Source: Paradevosia sp036499825
GTDB taxonomy: Bacteria; Pseudomonadota; Alphaproteobacteria; Rhizobiales; Devosiaceae
DNA length: 64,000 nt
Reading direction: 5' to 3'
NCBI GenBank assembly: GCA_036499825.1
Contig: DASYCZ010000036.1
Span: forward strand, 20,888-84,887
Shown here: positions 15,700-24,514 of the stretch, in pieces
Layout of the letters: every line of letters begins with the position of its first letter
How positions within the stretch are numbered: position 1 is the first letter of the stretch
Notes under the pieces: model-generated
The model's database searches: none
The model's input: only the letters and a program-made list of their open reading frames with translations
Told to the model about the DNA's origin: nothing
Made by a program: the position numbers and the translations under genes

Positions 15700-16938
15700 C
15701 TAGCTATAATTCAACACTAACTGCTCCAATACTTTCTTGTCCTGTCTTGCTTGCGCACCCTTACCTTTGCCCGTACCTGGGTGATCAGCGTGGCTTGCTG
15801 CAAGCTCGCGATATTTCTTTGGAACTACAGCAATGGCCGAATTTTTTGCAGGTTGCTTGGCGACTCTCGTCTGTAGTACAGAATGCGCGGGGCTGACTTC
15901 ATGACCCAAAAGTTGTCGCCTTATCTCCCATGCCAGCACTTCAGCTAAGTATGATGGAACGGCATTTCCGATAAGCTTTTGGACGCTTGACCTACCGCAA
16001 TCGAAAAGAAGCCCCTCAGGTAGTGTCTGAAGTCTACAAAGCTCTTGGGTAGACAGGCGCCGGTTCGACCAATGAAATGGCCCTATGGACGAACCAGGTT
16101 GTGCTTGGATGGTCCAAGAAGGTTTGTCTTTTGCAAGCTTGAGCAGAAAACTCCAGTACCGGGTACGCCACCCAAAGAGAGGCATTCCCCCACCTCTTGG
16201 CGTGTGCCAAAGATAGTTTTGACCTTCAGGGATCGAAGGCAACAAATCTGCCCACTTCCCACCTAGCTCAAGTTTTTCCCGGCTAGCCAAATGCTCGATG
16301 TCACCTATCGCGTCCCAAGCGGTTACATAGGGAAGACTTGCGGGGTCAGTGCCGGAATGCGTGGGCTTCGGAAAGTTGAACTCTTCGCCATCCCGGCTTC
16401 CCACCAAAAAGAAGCGCTCGCGAACCTGAGGCACACCGAAGTCTGCAGCGTTTAGCACTCGGCCAGACACCGTGTATTTACTCCCGGTGCGGCGATTGAT
16501 TTCCGCAATGCCATCAAGCAGAAAACGAAGCCCATCATCCTTACTTTTGAACGCTAGGCCTTGGACATTTTCGAGCAGAAATGTCTTTGGCTGAGAGTAT
16601 TCCAAAACCTTTAAGTAGGCCGCTAAAGTGTCGGCCCTAGGGTCTGCAAGCCTCCGAGAATCGCCTGTTAGCCAGTATCCTGACTTTGAAAAGGGCTGGC
16701 ATGGGGGCCCTCCGATCAAGATATCTATCTCGCCCGGCCTTTTCTTAGCCACTGCCAAAATATCGGCAGGGTCTATTTGGGTTAGGTCCGCTTCTATAAC
16801 TGGCCAGCTCGTGTTTGCCCTGAGCACCTTGCAAGCAATGGAATCCATCTCGACCGCAACAAGCGTTTTGAAGCCTGCAGCGTCGAACCCAAAATCCAGC
16901 CCACCCACTCCCGTAAATAGACTAATGGCCGTGGGCAT
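15700..16938 (-). CDS. DNA (cytosine-5) methyltransferase of a restriction-modification island
   Basis: 412 residues. All key C5-methyltransferase motifs are in order: motif I SLFTGVGGLDFGF (6-18), motif IV GGPPCQPFSKSG with catalytic Cys80, motif VI ENVQGL (123), motif VIII QVRERFF (171), and motif X GNAVPSYLAEVLAWEI. The target-recognition region between VIII and X has PLFGWRTRYWSFLLKL and PSWTIQAQPG. A basic tail of about 60 residues follows motif X. ATG 16938 starts at the family beginning (MPTAISLFTG). It is divergent from the HTH gene. Base composition is visibly more AT-rich than the flanks. Confidence 0.93.
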   Translation of the reverse strand: MPTAISLFTGVGGLDFGFDAAGFKTLVAVEMDSIACKVLRANTSWPVIEADLTQIDPADILAVAKKRPGEIDILIGGPPCQPFSKSGYWLTGDSRRLADPRADTLAAYLKVLEYSQPKTFLLENVQGLAFKSKDDGLRFLLDGIAEINRRTGSKYTVSGRVLNAADFGVPQVRERFFLVGSRDGEEFNFPKPTHSGTDPASLPYVTAWDAIGDIEHLASREKLELGGKWADLLPSIPEGQNYLWHTPRGGGMPLFGWRTRYWSFLLKLAKDKPSWTIQAQPGSSIGPFHWSNRRLSTQELCRLQTLPEGLLFDCGRSSVQKLIGNAVPSYLAEVLAWEIRRQLLGHEVSPAHSVLQTRVAKQPAKNSAIAVVPKKYRELAASHADHPGTGKGKGAQARQDKKVLEQLVLNYS

Positions 16939-17010
16939 ATGCGAACCTGCTACAATACTGAAAATTGGAGGACGAATCAGTTCATTCTTAAACAATCGGC
17001 CAAGTGACTT

Positions 17011-17023
17011 GTATTGTCAATAC
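17011..17023. promoter_or_regulatory. Palindrome GTATTGTCAATAC, probable operator of the HTH protein
   Basis: Arms GTATTG and CAATAC surround one T. It lies in the 95-bp gap between the divergent methyltransferase and HTH genes and abuts the AGGAG ribosome-binding site at 17024-17028 of the HTH gene. Controller proteins of type II restriction-modification systems bind palindromes in this position to time nuclease expression. Confidence 0.55.
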
Positions 17024-17033
17024 AGGAGTCGTC

Positions 17034-17285
17034 TTGATTAGAATTTTGTTGCGGGATGCTTTGGATGCGTACGAACGGCGAACCGGGCTGCGTCTTACCT
17101 ATGCCCAGCTCGCCGATGCTACGGGCCTTTCCAAATCGACCATCGAGAGCATAGGGGCCAGACCTAGCTACAACGCGACGTTGGACGTTGTTGACAAGCT
17201 TTGCGAGGCACTAAGATGCTCACCCGCCGAAATACTTCTTCGAACAGAGACAACGGATCAGCTTGAGGGTGAAAATGTCCGCTGA
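17034..17285 (+). CDS. Small XRE-type HTH protein, probable R-M controller
   Basis: 83 residues with a central helix-turn-helix: LRLTYAQLADATGLSKSTIESI, then VVDKLCEALRCSPAEILL, the usual Cro/C1 arrangement (Pfam HTH_26-like). I place the start at TTG 17034 because AGGAG lies 5 bases before it; a GTG at 17004 would run through the palindrome. It lies between a methyltransferase and a nuclease gene and overlaps the latter by 11 bp, the standard place for a controller (C) protein. Confidence 0.75.
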   Translation: MIRILLRDALDAYERRTGLRLTYAQLADATGLSKSTIESIGARPSYNATLDVVDKLCEALRCSPAEILLRTETTDQLEGENVR

Positions 17286-18036
17286 CCTAGTAGACTGGCT
17301 AAGCGCTGCGCTCGACGAGTTTGCATATCGACCGCTGGCCATATTGGGGGCCAGCCCTGAAACGCTGCCGGCGTTTTCAGCCTTGAATGAAGCAGAATTG
17401 CACGACCTGCTCTGGAAAGCAGGCCTACTTTCCCCACTTCCAACAGAGCCTGCGGCCTTGGCTGCGATCTTGGAGGCCGCCGTCTCCAACTTTATTTTCA
17501 GCAAGCTTTCGGCAGAAGCGGGGTTAAAAGTAAAACGCGGGTCGCCGCGTAACTACCCGGCATTCGATGTTGTTAGTGAACATTTTGGCCAACAACCATT
17601 TGCTATAGATATAAAGGTGGCGCGACGTCACAAAAACGGGAAAAATACACAGAGTAGAATTACACTATTCACCGGAAACACTTATTTCAGGTACCCCGCC
17701 GCGAAATGGGACGGAATGGTGCGACCGTTTGCGGAATACGGCGGACACGTACACATATTTGTCCTTTACGACTTGACCCTGTCAGGCGGGACTTGGATCC
17801 CCGCATCAATCGAATTTATTGTTTCAGAGCCTTGGCGCGTCGCATCTCGTCAACGCTCTTCCACAACGCGAGAATATATCGGCGCTGTCACTAAAATTGA
17901 ACAACTAACGCATGGACAGGGAGAATTTTCTAGTCAGGAAGATTTTTACAAATACTGGCGCTCTTTCGACTTCCGTATCGGCAAAGCCGCTCAACGCCAA
18001 TTGGATAAGTTACTTTCGCAAGGGAATCTCCTTTGA
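17275..18036 (+). CDS. Putative type II restriction endonuclease (PD-(D/E)xK type)
   Basis: 253 residues. A PD-(D/E)xK-like core is visible as AFDVVSEHFGQQPFAIDIKVA: Asp98, then Asp112-Ile-Lys114, a D-X13-D-X-K spacing similar to EcoRV-like enzymes. The N-terminal 80 residues are helical. A later stretch (YFRYPAAKWDGMVRPFAEYG, HVHIFVLYDL) may be the rest of the core sheet. ATG 17275 has GAGG 7 bases upstream; GTG 17263 is the alternative. Its position after the HTH gene and opposite the methyltransferase makes it the likely nuclease partner. The site recognised is unknown. Confidence 0.68.
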   Translation: MSADLVDWLSAALDEFAYRPLAILGASPETLPAFSALNEAELHDLLWKAGLLSPLPTEPAALAAILEAAVSNFIFSKLSAEAGLKVKRGSPRNYPAFDVVSEHFGQQPFAIDIKVARRHKNGKNTQSRITLFTGNTYFRYPAAKWDGMVRPFAEYGGHVHIFVLYDLTLSGGTWIPASIEFIVSEPWRVASRQRSSTTREYIGAVTKIEQLTHGQGEFSSQEDFYKYWRSFDFRIGKAAQRQLDKLLSQGNLL

Positions 18037-19727
18037 AGATTAAACCCTATGACACGAATATCGAGTCTCTGCTCTCCTCCGCATTCTACAAGATCCCCAG
18101 ATTTCAGCGCCCCTACTCGTGGGACCGCGATAACGTTGATGACTTTTGGGGGGACATCGTTGGCTCGACCCAAGCCACCCATTTTATTGGTTCGATGGTC
18201 TTCTATTCTACAAAGGACGGCCAACACCTATACGTCGTTGACGGCCAACAACGCCTGACGACAATCACTGTCTTCCTCGCCGCACTTCGTGATGCGCTTG
18301 CTGACGCAGGCGAAATTGCGCCTTCCAATGGAACCCACGGGTTTATTGAGCGGAGGGACAAGAACGATGAAAATCGGTACGTGCTCGTGGCCGAAAGTTC
18401 CTCTCCCTACCTACAAGAGTATATTCAAAAACAGGGCGCCCCTGAGGTCGATATAAAACCGTCAGGGGAGGAACTAGGCCTGAAGTCGGCTTATGATTTC
18501 GCGCGAGGCCAACTCAAATCGCTGGCAGAACAGGCGAAGAATGGAATTGCATCAGTGTCGGGGCAAAAGACGGCGGTAAAAAAGCAGCTTGTCGAAATTA
18601 GAGATCGGGTCTTGGCCCTGTCGGTAATCATAATAGAACTCGACAACGAGGCGGACGCATACATTGTTTTTGAAACACTTAATACCCGAGGAAAGGATCT
18701 TGAACCAAAAGATCTGATCAAGAATCTCCTCACCAAGCTTCTACCAGCAAAATCGGCAAATGTAGATCCTGCGAAATTAAAATGGGATAAGATCACCAAG
18801 CTTCTTGGTCAATCCACATCAGGGATAGAGTTGTCAACGTACATTCATCACTACTGGTTATCTAGGTTTGACTACACTTCGGAAAAGAATCTTTTTGATA
18901 GGGTAAAGTCATACCTTAAAAAGACGAATGCAGCGGATTTTTTAGATCGGCTAGTGGAGAACGTGGACCTGTATCGACGCTTGCATGAGCCTAGCGGCTT
19001 CTCCTGGAAAAAAGAGGAGGAGTCACTAAAAGAATCCATCCTGGCGCTTGGCATTTTTCGCGTTCGACAGCCAACACCTATGCTGCTTTCCGTCCTTCGC
19101 GCCTTTTACATTGAGAAGAAAATATCGCTTAAGCAGGCTCGGGATGTGCTCGGGGCAATTGAGGCATTTCACTACCGATATACCGCTGTAGCAGGCCAGT
19201 CATCATCGGGCGGGGTGTCGAAAATGTACTCTTCAGCAGCTATTGAGCTGTCCACGCTCGCAACCCCTCAAGAGTTAGCAGCACATTTGCAGGATTTCCG
19301 AGCAAAACTGCGAACTCGCTGGCCAGACGAGGCCGCTTTCAACGCTGGCTTGGCGGATCTTAGGTATAGCCAAGCTGAATCGCGTGACCGACAACTAATT
19401 CGATATTCGTTGACCCGCTTGGATCGAAAGCTGCGTGCGGACGCAGTGGTCGATTATGGGAAGATGACGATTGAGCATTTGGCACCTCAAAGCCCGGGGG
19501 CGGGCGAAGCACTGGTTGCTACTTTCAACACTATCGGTAATCTAATTCTTGTGGGTGAGAAGCTAAACGGCGATCTAAAGAATAAGAAATTTAGCGAAAA
19601 AAAGAAGATACTCGAAAAGGCCCACGTCCCACTTGATGATGGAATAAAGAAGGCGAATTCTTGGGGTGTTGTGGAGATCGAAGGACGAGCAAAGGCAATC
19701 GGCGATCTGCTTTACGCTGCAGATTAA
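18033..19727 (+). CDS. GmrSD-like DUF262/DUF1524 nuclease
   Basis: 564 residues. The N-terminal DUF262 (GmrS-like) domain has IPRFQRPYSWDRDNVDDFW (21-39) and the signature VVDGQQRLTTITVF (68-81), which in this family binds nucleotide. The middle contains YIVFETLNTRGKDLEPKDLIKN, also typical. The C-terminal DUF1524 (GmrD-like, HNH) domain spans about 477-530: MTIEHLAPQS, IGNLILVGEKLN, KNKKFSEKK. GmrSD enzymes cut modified phage DNA. The TTG start overlaps the previous stop in TTGA, so it is translationally coupled to the nuclease gene. It ends 3 bp from the lepA stop. Confidence 0.88.
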   Translation: MKIKPYDTNIESLLSSAFYKIPRFQRPYSWDRDNVDDFWGDIVGSTQATHFIGSMVFYSTKDGQHLYVVDGQQRLTTITVFLAALRDALADAGEIAPSNGTHGFIERRDKNDENRYVLVAESSSPYLQEYIQKQGAPEVDIKPSGEELGLKSAYDFARGQLKSLAEQAKNGIASVSGQKTAVKKQLVEIRDRVLALSVIIIELDNEADAYIVFETLNTRGKDLEPKDLIKNLLTKLLPAKSANVDPAKLKWDKITKLLGQSTSGIELSTYIHHYWLSRFDYTSEKNLFDRVKSYLKKTNAADFLDRLVENVDLYRRLHEPSGFSWKKEEESLKESILALGIFRVRQPTPMLLSVLRAFYIEKKISLKQARDVLGAIEAFHYRYTAVAGQSSSGGVSKMYSSAAIELSTLATPQELAAHLQDFRAKLRTRWPDEAAFNAGLADLRYSQAESRDRQLIRYSLTRLDRKLRADAVVDYGKMTIEHLAPQSPGAGEALVATFNTIGNLILVGEKLNGDLKNKKFSEKKKILEKAHVPLDDGIKKANSWGVVEIEGRAKAIGDLLYAAD

Positions 19728-19730
19728 TGC

Positions 19731-21536
19731 TTATTCGTCGCCCATCTTCAGCGCCTTGATGAACGCTTCCTGCGGGATTTCTACCGAGCCGAACTGCCGC
19801 ATCTTCTTCTTGCCGGCCTTTTGCTTTTCCAGCAGCTTGCGCTTTCGCGTCGCGTCGCCGCCGTAGCACTTGGCGGTCACGTCCTTGCGCATGGCGCGGA
19901 CGGTTTCGCGGGCGATGATCTTGCCGCCGATGGCGGCCTGGATCGGGATGACGAAGAGGTGCGGCGGGATCAGGTCCTTGAGCTTTTCGCACATGACGCG
20001 GCCGCGGGTTTCGGCGGCGCTGCGGTGGACCAGCATGGAGAGCGCATCGACCGGCTCTGCATTGACCAGGATCGAGAGCTTGACGAGATCGCCCTCGCGG
20101 TAATCGGCCAGCGTATAGTCGAAACTCGCATAGCCCTTGGAGATCGACTTCAGGCGATCGTAGAAATCGAAGACGACTTCGTTGAGCGGCAGGTCGTATT
20201 CGACCATGGCGCGGTTGCCCACATAGGAGAGGTTGCGCTGGATGCCGCGGCGGTCCTGGCAGAGCTTGAGGATCGAGCCCAGATATTCGTCTGGCGTGAG
20301 GATCGTGGCCTTGATCCAGGGCTCGCGGATTTCCTTGATCTTGACGACATCGGGCAGATCGGCCGGATTATGGAGGAGGATATCCTCCCCATTGGTCATG
20401 GCCACCTCATAGACCACCGATGGCGCGGTGGCGATGAGGTCGAGGTTGAACTCGCGCGACAGCCGTTCCTGGATGATTTCGAGATGCAGCAGGCCAAGGA
20501 AGCCGCAGCGGAAGCCGAAGCCGAGGGCGGCCGAGGTTTCCATCTCGAAGGAAAAGCTCGCATCGTTGAGGCGGAGCTTGCCCATGGCGGCGCGCAGTTC
20601 CTCGAAATCGGAGGCATCGACGGGGAACAGGCCGCAGAACACCACGGGCTGCGCCGGGCGGAAGCCGGGCAGCGCATTGGCGGTGGGACGGCGGTCATCG
20701 GTGATGGTGTCGCCCACATTGGTATCGGCCACTTCCTTGATGGAGGCGGTGAAAAAACCGATCTCGCCGGGGCCGAGCTCGCCGATATCGACGAGCTTGG
20801 GGGTGAAGACGCCGACGCGGTCGAGCTCATAGGCGGCGCCCGCATTCATCATGCGGATCTTCTGGCCCTTGCGGATGGTGCCGTCGATCACGCGGATGAG
20901 TACCACGACGCCCAGATAGGTATCGTACCAGCTATCGACCAGCAGGGCCTTGAGCGGGGCGTTGACGTCGCCCTTCGGGGCCGGCAGGCGCGTAACGATG
21001 GCTTCCAGCACCCTGTCGATGCCGATGCCGGTCTTGGCGGAAATCTCGACGGCGTCGGTGGCGTCGATGCCGATGACATCCTCGATCTGCTGCTTGACGC
21101 GCGGCACGTCGGCGGCCGGCAGGTCGATCTTGTTGAGGACGGGGACGATCTCGTTGTTGGCGTCGATGGCGTGATAGACATTGGCCAGCGTCTGCGCCTC
21201 GACGCCCTGGGAGGCATCGACGACGAGGAGCGAGCCCTCGACGGCGGCCAGCGAGCGCGAGACTTCGTAGGCGAAATCGACGTGGCCGGGCGTATCGATG
21301 AGGTTGAGGATATAGGTCTCGCCGTCCTCGGCCTTATAGGTGAGGCGCACGGTCTGCGCCTTGATGGTGATGCCGCGCTCGCGCTCGATATCCATCGAGT
21401 CGAGCACCTGCTCCTTCATCTCGCGGCTTTCCAGCCCGCCTGTCGACTGGATCAGGCGATCGGCGAGCGTGGATTTGCCATGGTCGATATGAGCGACGAT
21501 GGAGAAATTGCGGATGCGGTCTAGCGGCACGGTCAT
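19731..21536 (-). CDS. lepA: Elongation factor 4 (LepA)
   Basis: 601 residues, full length. GTPase motifs are intact: AHIDHGKST (G1), ERGITIKAQ (G2), DTPGHVDF (G3), NKIDLPAAD (G4), with SAKTG (G5). The LepA-specific C-terminal domain is present (ending KKKMRQFGSVEIPQEAFIKALKMG). It binds ribosomes and back-translocates or rescues stalled complexes. The 3' end abuts the defence island, which did not alter the LepA C-terminus. No operon partner is seen upstream. Confidence 0.98.
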   Translation of the reverse strand: MTVPLDRIRNFSIVAHIDHGKSTLADRLIQSTGGLESREMKEQVLDSMDIERERGITIKAQTVRLTYKAEDGETYILNLIDTPGHVDFAYEVSRSLAAVEGSLLVVDASQGVEAQTLANVYHAIDANNEIVPVLNKIDLPAADVPRVKQQIEDVIGIDATDAVEISAKTGIGIDRVLEAIVTRLPAPKGDVNAPLKALLVDSWYDTYLGVVVLIRVIDGTIRKGQKIRMMNAGAAYELDRVGVFTPKLVDIGELGPGEIGFFTASIKEVADTNVGDTITDDRRPTANALPGFRPAQPVVFCGLFPVDASDFEELRAAMGKLRLNDASFSFEMETSAALGFGFRCGFLGLLHLEIIQERLSREFNLDLIATAPSVVYEVAMTNGEDILLHNPADLPDVVKIKEIREPWIKATILTPDEYLGSILKLCQDRRGIQRNLSYVGNRAMVEYDLPLNEVVFDFYDRLKSISKGYASFDYTLADYREGDLVKLSILVNAEPVDALSMLVHRSAAETRGRVMCEKLKDLIPPHLFVIPIQAAIGGKIIARETVRAMRKDVTAKCYGGDATRKRKLLEKQKAGKKKMRQFGSVEIPQEAFIKALKMGDE

Positions 21537-21689
21537 GGGGTGGCTGTAGCAGGAAAGCCCAAGCCGCGCAAAGATGGTTTATGAGCCGTTAACAGGACGG
21601 AAACGGGATGGTTAACGGAGGAGCGGGAGGGTGGCGCCCAATGGGCGCTGAGGGTCAGGTGTTCGTTCGCAGTCTGGCTATTTTCCGGG

Positions 21690-21793
21690 AGTCATCCGGC
21701 GCAGGCCGGGATTCATGTCCGTGCCCCCATGGACATCGAGGCCTGTGGCTCACTCCGCGCATGGATTCCGGCTTTCGCCGGAATGACCCGGTG
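21690..21793. repeat. Family A paired palindromic repeat
   Basis: It starts GAGTCATCCGGCGCAGGCCGG and ends CATGGATTCC...CGGAATGACCCGGTGG, with about 50 bp between arms that differs from the other copies (CCATGGACATCGAGGCCTG). It lies between lepA and ridA in a 390-bp gap with no gene; around 21840-21880 the gap also holds CCCCTCCCCACGAGGGGGAGG-like hairpin sequence. Confidence 0.75.
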
Positions 21794-21930
21794 GTATGTT
21801 GTCTACTTTAGGCTGCGGCATGCCCTCGAAGCCCCCCACCCTTGATCCCTCCCCACGAGGGGGAGGGTCAGGGCGGGGAGGGTCAGGGTGGGGTGGGGCA
21901 ACACGCACGAGCGGCGCGGAACGCCTGCCC

Positions 21931-22281
21931 TTAGTCGAGGGCGGCGACGGCGATCATTTCGACCTTGTAGGCCGGATTGGCGAGGCGGCCTTCGATGCAG
22001 GCGCGGGTCGGCGGGTTGGCGGGGTCGATCCAGGCGTCATAGACCGCGTTCATGGCGGCGAAATCGGCGATGTTGTTGAGGATCACCTGCATGGACAACA
22101 GCTTGGACTTGCTGGTGCCGGCTTCGGCCAAAAGCTTGTCGATGGCCGCCAGCGTCTCGCGGGTCTGCTGGTCGATCGGGGCATTGGCGTCGTCGGCGAC
22201 CTGGCCGGCGAGATAGAGGGTGTTGTTGTGGCGGACGGCTTCGCTGAGGCGCTTGCCGGGATTGATGCGGGTGATGGTCAA
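21931..22281 (-). CDS. RidA family protein (YjgF/YER057c/UK114)
   Basis: 116 residues. It begins with the family pattern (ITRINPGKRLSEAVRHNNTLYLAGQVADD) and has the conserved QT-ETLAAIDKLLAEAG, then YDAWIDPANPPTRACIEGRLANPAYKVEM-A-A. The Arg in TRACIEGRL is the residue that in RidA deaminases contacts the imine substrate. These enzymes hydrolyse reactive enamine/imine intermediates. I place the start at TTG 22281, which has AGGAGA 7 bases upstream. It is divergent from the FAH-family gene with a 97-bp gap. Confidence 0.88.
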   Translation of the reverse strand: MTITRINPGKRLSEAVRHNNTLYLAGQVADDANAPIDQQTRETLAAIDKLLAEAGTSKSKLLSMQVILNNIADFAAMNAVYDAWIDPANPPTRACIEGRLANPAYKVEMIAVAALD

Positions 22282-22378
22282 CGGGATTCTCCTCTGAGGA
22301 CGAGCGGTCCTAGCGCGAGATAGATCGTGACGCAAACGCTCTGTCGCGCTAGGCAGGAAGCCCTCAAGGGAGTCGTCC

Positions 22379-23062
22379 ATGTCCTACGTCATCGCCCAGC
22401 CGCCCGTCATCGCCGTACCCGTCGACGGCGGGGGCCTGTTCCCCGTGCGCCGCGTCTATTGCGTGGGCCGCAACTATGCCGACCATGCCCGCGAAATGGG
22501 GCATGATCCCAACCGCGAACCGCCGTTCTTCTTCGGCAAGCCGGCGGACGCGCTGGTGACCGATGGCGCCGATACGCCCTATCCCAGCATCACCAGCGAT
22601 CTGCATCATGAGATCGAGCTGGTGGTGGCGCTGGGCAAGGGCGGCGCCGACATTCGCTCCGACAAGGCGCTCGATTGCATCTATGGCTATGCGGTGGGCA
22701 TCGACCTGACGCGCCGAGACGTGCAGAACGAAGCCAAGAAGCTGGCGCGGCCATGGGACATGGCCAAGGGCTTCGATCATTCGGCGCCCATCGGGCCGAT
22801 CGCTGCGGCCAGCCGCATCGGGCATCCCGACAAGGGCGCCATCACCCTCACCGTCAACGGCGAGACGCGCCAGGATGGGGATATCGCGCAGTTGATCTGG
22901 AGCGTCGCCGATTCCATCGCGTTCCTGTCCACCATGGTGGCGCTGGCGCCGGGTGACCTGATCTTCACCGGCACGCCCGCCGGGGTTGCGGCGGTCAGCC
23001 GCGGCGACCACCTGGAGGGCAAGGTCGCCGGCGTGGGAAGCGTCCGCACAAGGATCGTCTGA
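22379..23062 (+). CDS. Fumarylacetoacetate hydrolase family protein
   Basis: 227 residues. The family core is clear: CVGRNYADHAREMG, PPFFFGKPADAL, LHHEIELVVALGKGG (the E-x-E metal ligands), YGYAVGIDLTRRDVQ, KGFDHSAPIGP and GDLIFTGTPAGVA. Such enzymes are Mg2+-dependent C-C hydrolases, isomerases or decarboxylases acting on oxo acids. The length and sequence are closest to the short acylpyruvase/YcgM-type members. It is followed 5 bp later by the helicase gene, in the same direction. Confidence 0.92.
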   Translation: MSYVIAQPPVIAVPVDGGGLFPVRRVYCVGRNYADHAREMGHDPNREPPFFFGKPADALVTDGADTPYPSITSDLHHEIELVVALGKGGADIRSDKALDCIYGYAVGIDLTRRDVQNEAKKLARPWDMAKGFDHSAPIGPIAAASRIGHPDKGAITLTVNGETRQDGDIAQLIWSVADSIAFLSTMVALAPGDLIFTGTPAGVAAVSRGDHLEGKVAGVGSVRTRIV

Positions 23063-23067
23063 GCCGC

Positions 23068-24171
23068 ATGGAATGGTCGCCGCAACAGGATGAAGCCTTG
23101 AGCCGGGTCTCGGCCTGGCTCAAGGACAAATCGGGGCCGCAGGTGTTTCGCCTGTTCGGCTGGGCCGGCACCGGCAAATCGACGCTGGCGCGCCACCTGG
23201 CCGAAGGCGTGAAATCGGTGAAATATGCCGCCTTCACCGGCAAGGCGGCGCTGGTGATGCGCAAGCGCGGCTGCCGGGGCGCCACCACCATCCATTCGCT
23301 GATCTATTCGCTGGTGAGCGAGAAGGAGGGCGAGCCGACCTTCGCGCTCGACCCGGAAAGCGGCGCCGGTTCGGCCGATCTCATCGTCATCGACGAGGTG
23401 TCGATGGTGGACGAGGCGCTGGCGCTGGACCTGCTGTCGTTCGGCACCAAGGTGCTGGTGCTGGGCGATCCGTTCCAGCTGCCGCCGGTGGCCGGCACCG
23501 GCTACTTCACCGCGGTCGAGCCCGACCTCATGCTGACCGAAATCCACCGGCAGGCCGCCGATAACCCCATCATCCGCATGTCGATGGATATCCGCGAAGG
23601 CGGCTATCTGGAACATGGCCGCTATGGGGAGAGCAAGGTCATCGGCAAGGACGCGGTCGACCGCGACGAGGTCATGGGGGCCGACCAGGTGCTGGTCGGG
23701 CGCAACAAGACGCGGTTGCATTACAATGACCGGCTGCGCGAATTGAAGGGCCTGCCCTTCCACGAGCCGGTGGCGGGCGACCGGCTGGTCTGCCTTCGTA
23801 ACAACCCGGTCAAGAAGCTGCTCAACGGGCAGATCTGGTCGGTGGCGCAGGTCAGCAAGAAGAACGCCGGCAAATATTCGCTGCTGCTCGACCCCGACGA
23901 TCCGGCCGTCTCGGCAGCCAGCAAGGCGCAGGCCAAGGTGTTGACGCATCGGGCCTTCTTTGCGGGCGAGGAAGATACGCTCTCCTGGCCCGAGCGGCGG
24001 CAATATGACGAGTTCACCTTCGGCTATTGCCTCACCGTCCATAAATCGCAGGGCAGCCAGTGGGACGATGTCTATCTGTTCGATGAGAGCTTCGTGTTTC
24101 GCGAGGAGCGGCAGCGCTGGCTCTACACGGCGGTGACGCGCGCGGCTGAAAAGATCACGGTGGTGAGCTGA
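23068..24171 (+). CDS. RecD-like / Dda-like ATP-dependent DNA helicase
   Basis: 367 residues, a short superfamily 1B helicase. Motifs: Walker A LFGWAGTGKSTLAR (about 28-41), AAFTGKAALVMRKRG (Ia), IVIDEVSMVD (II), VLGDPFQLPPVAGTG (III), LTEIHRQA (IV), and the UvrD_C_2 part TVHKSQGSQWDDVYLF with LYTAVTRA (VI). It lacks the N-terminal domains of RecD2. Its last base pairs overlap the start of the next gene (TGATG), so the two are coupled. A role in repair or replication-fork maintenance is inferred from the family. Confidence 0.92.
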   Translation: MEWSPQQDEALSRVSAWLKDKSGPQVFRLFGWAGTGKSTLARHLAEGVKSVKYAAFTGKAALVMRKRGCRGATTIHSLIYSLVSEKEGEPTFALDPESGAGSADLIVIDEVSMVDEALALDLLSFGTKVLVLGDPFQLPPVAGTGYFTAVEPDLMLTEIHRQAADNPIIRMSMDIREGGYLEHGRYGESKVIGKDAVDRDEVMGADQVLVGRNKTRLHYNDRLRELKGLPFHEPVAGDRLVCLRNNPVKKLLNGQIWSVAQVSKKNAGKYSLLLDPDDPAVSAASKAQAKVLTHRAFFAGEEDTLSWPERRQYDEFTFGYCLTVHKSQGSQWDDVYLFDESFVFREERQRWLYTAVTRAAEKITVVS

Positions 24172-24464
24172 TGTATGGATTGATCGGGCGCATGCTGGCC
24201 AAGCCGGGCCGACGCGAAGAGCTGCTGGCCGCAATGACCGACAGCAGCCAAGCCATGCCGGGCTGCATCAGCTATGTGGTGGCCAGGGACGGCGAAAATC
24301 CCGACGCCTTGTGGATCACCGAAGTCTGGGACGATGCGGCGGCGCACAAGGCCTCGCTGCAGCTCGATAGCGTCAAGGCGGCGATCGCCACCGCCATGCC
24401 GCTGATCGCGGGTTTCGACAGCCGCTCGGTGACGGAACCGGTTTCGGTGTTTTTGAAGCGGTAG
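24171..24464 (+). CDS. ABM-domain protein (putative quinol monooxygenase)
   Basis: 97 residues with the antibiotic-biosynthesis-monooxygenase fold: IGRMLAKPGRREELLAAM, SQAMPGCISYVVARD, PDALWITEVWDDAAAHKASL and a final beta strand. YgiN-type members oxidise quinols; others are haem-degrading or of unknown role. It overlaps the helicase stop by one base. Confidence 0.85.
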   Translation: MYGLIGRMLAKPGRREELLAAMTDSSQAMPGCISYVVARDGENPDALWITEVWDDAAAHKASLQLDSVKAAIATAMPLIAGFDSRSVTEPVSVFLKR

Positions 24465-24514
24465 GCATGGTGTTGCGCTCGGGGCAGCCCTGGCGCTGAC
24501 TGTGGTTCGAAACG

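Noticed and set aside
18040..19727. Treating the DUF262 gene as a toxin-antitoxin or BREX part
   Set aside because: No pgl/brx partners or antitoxin-sized gene is present, and the HNH C-terminus fits a GmrSD-type nuclease.
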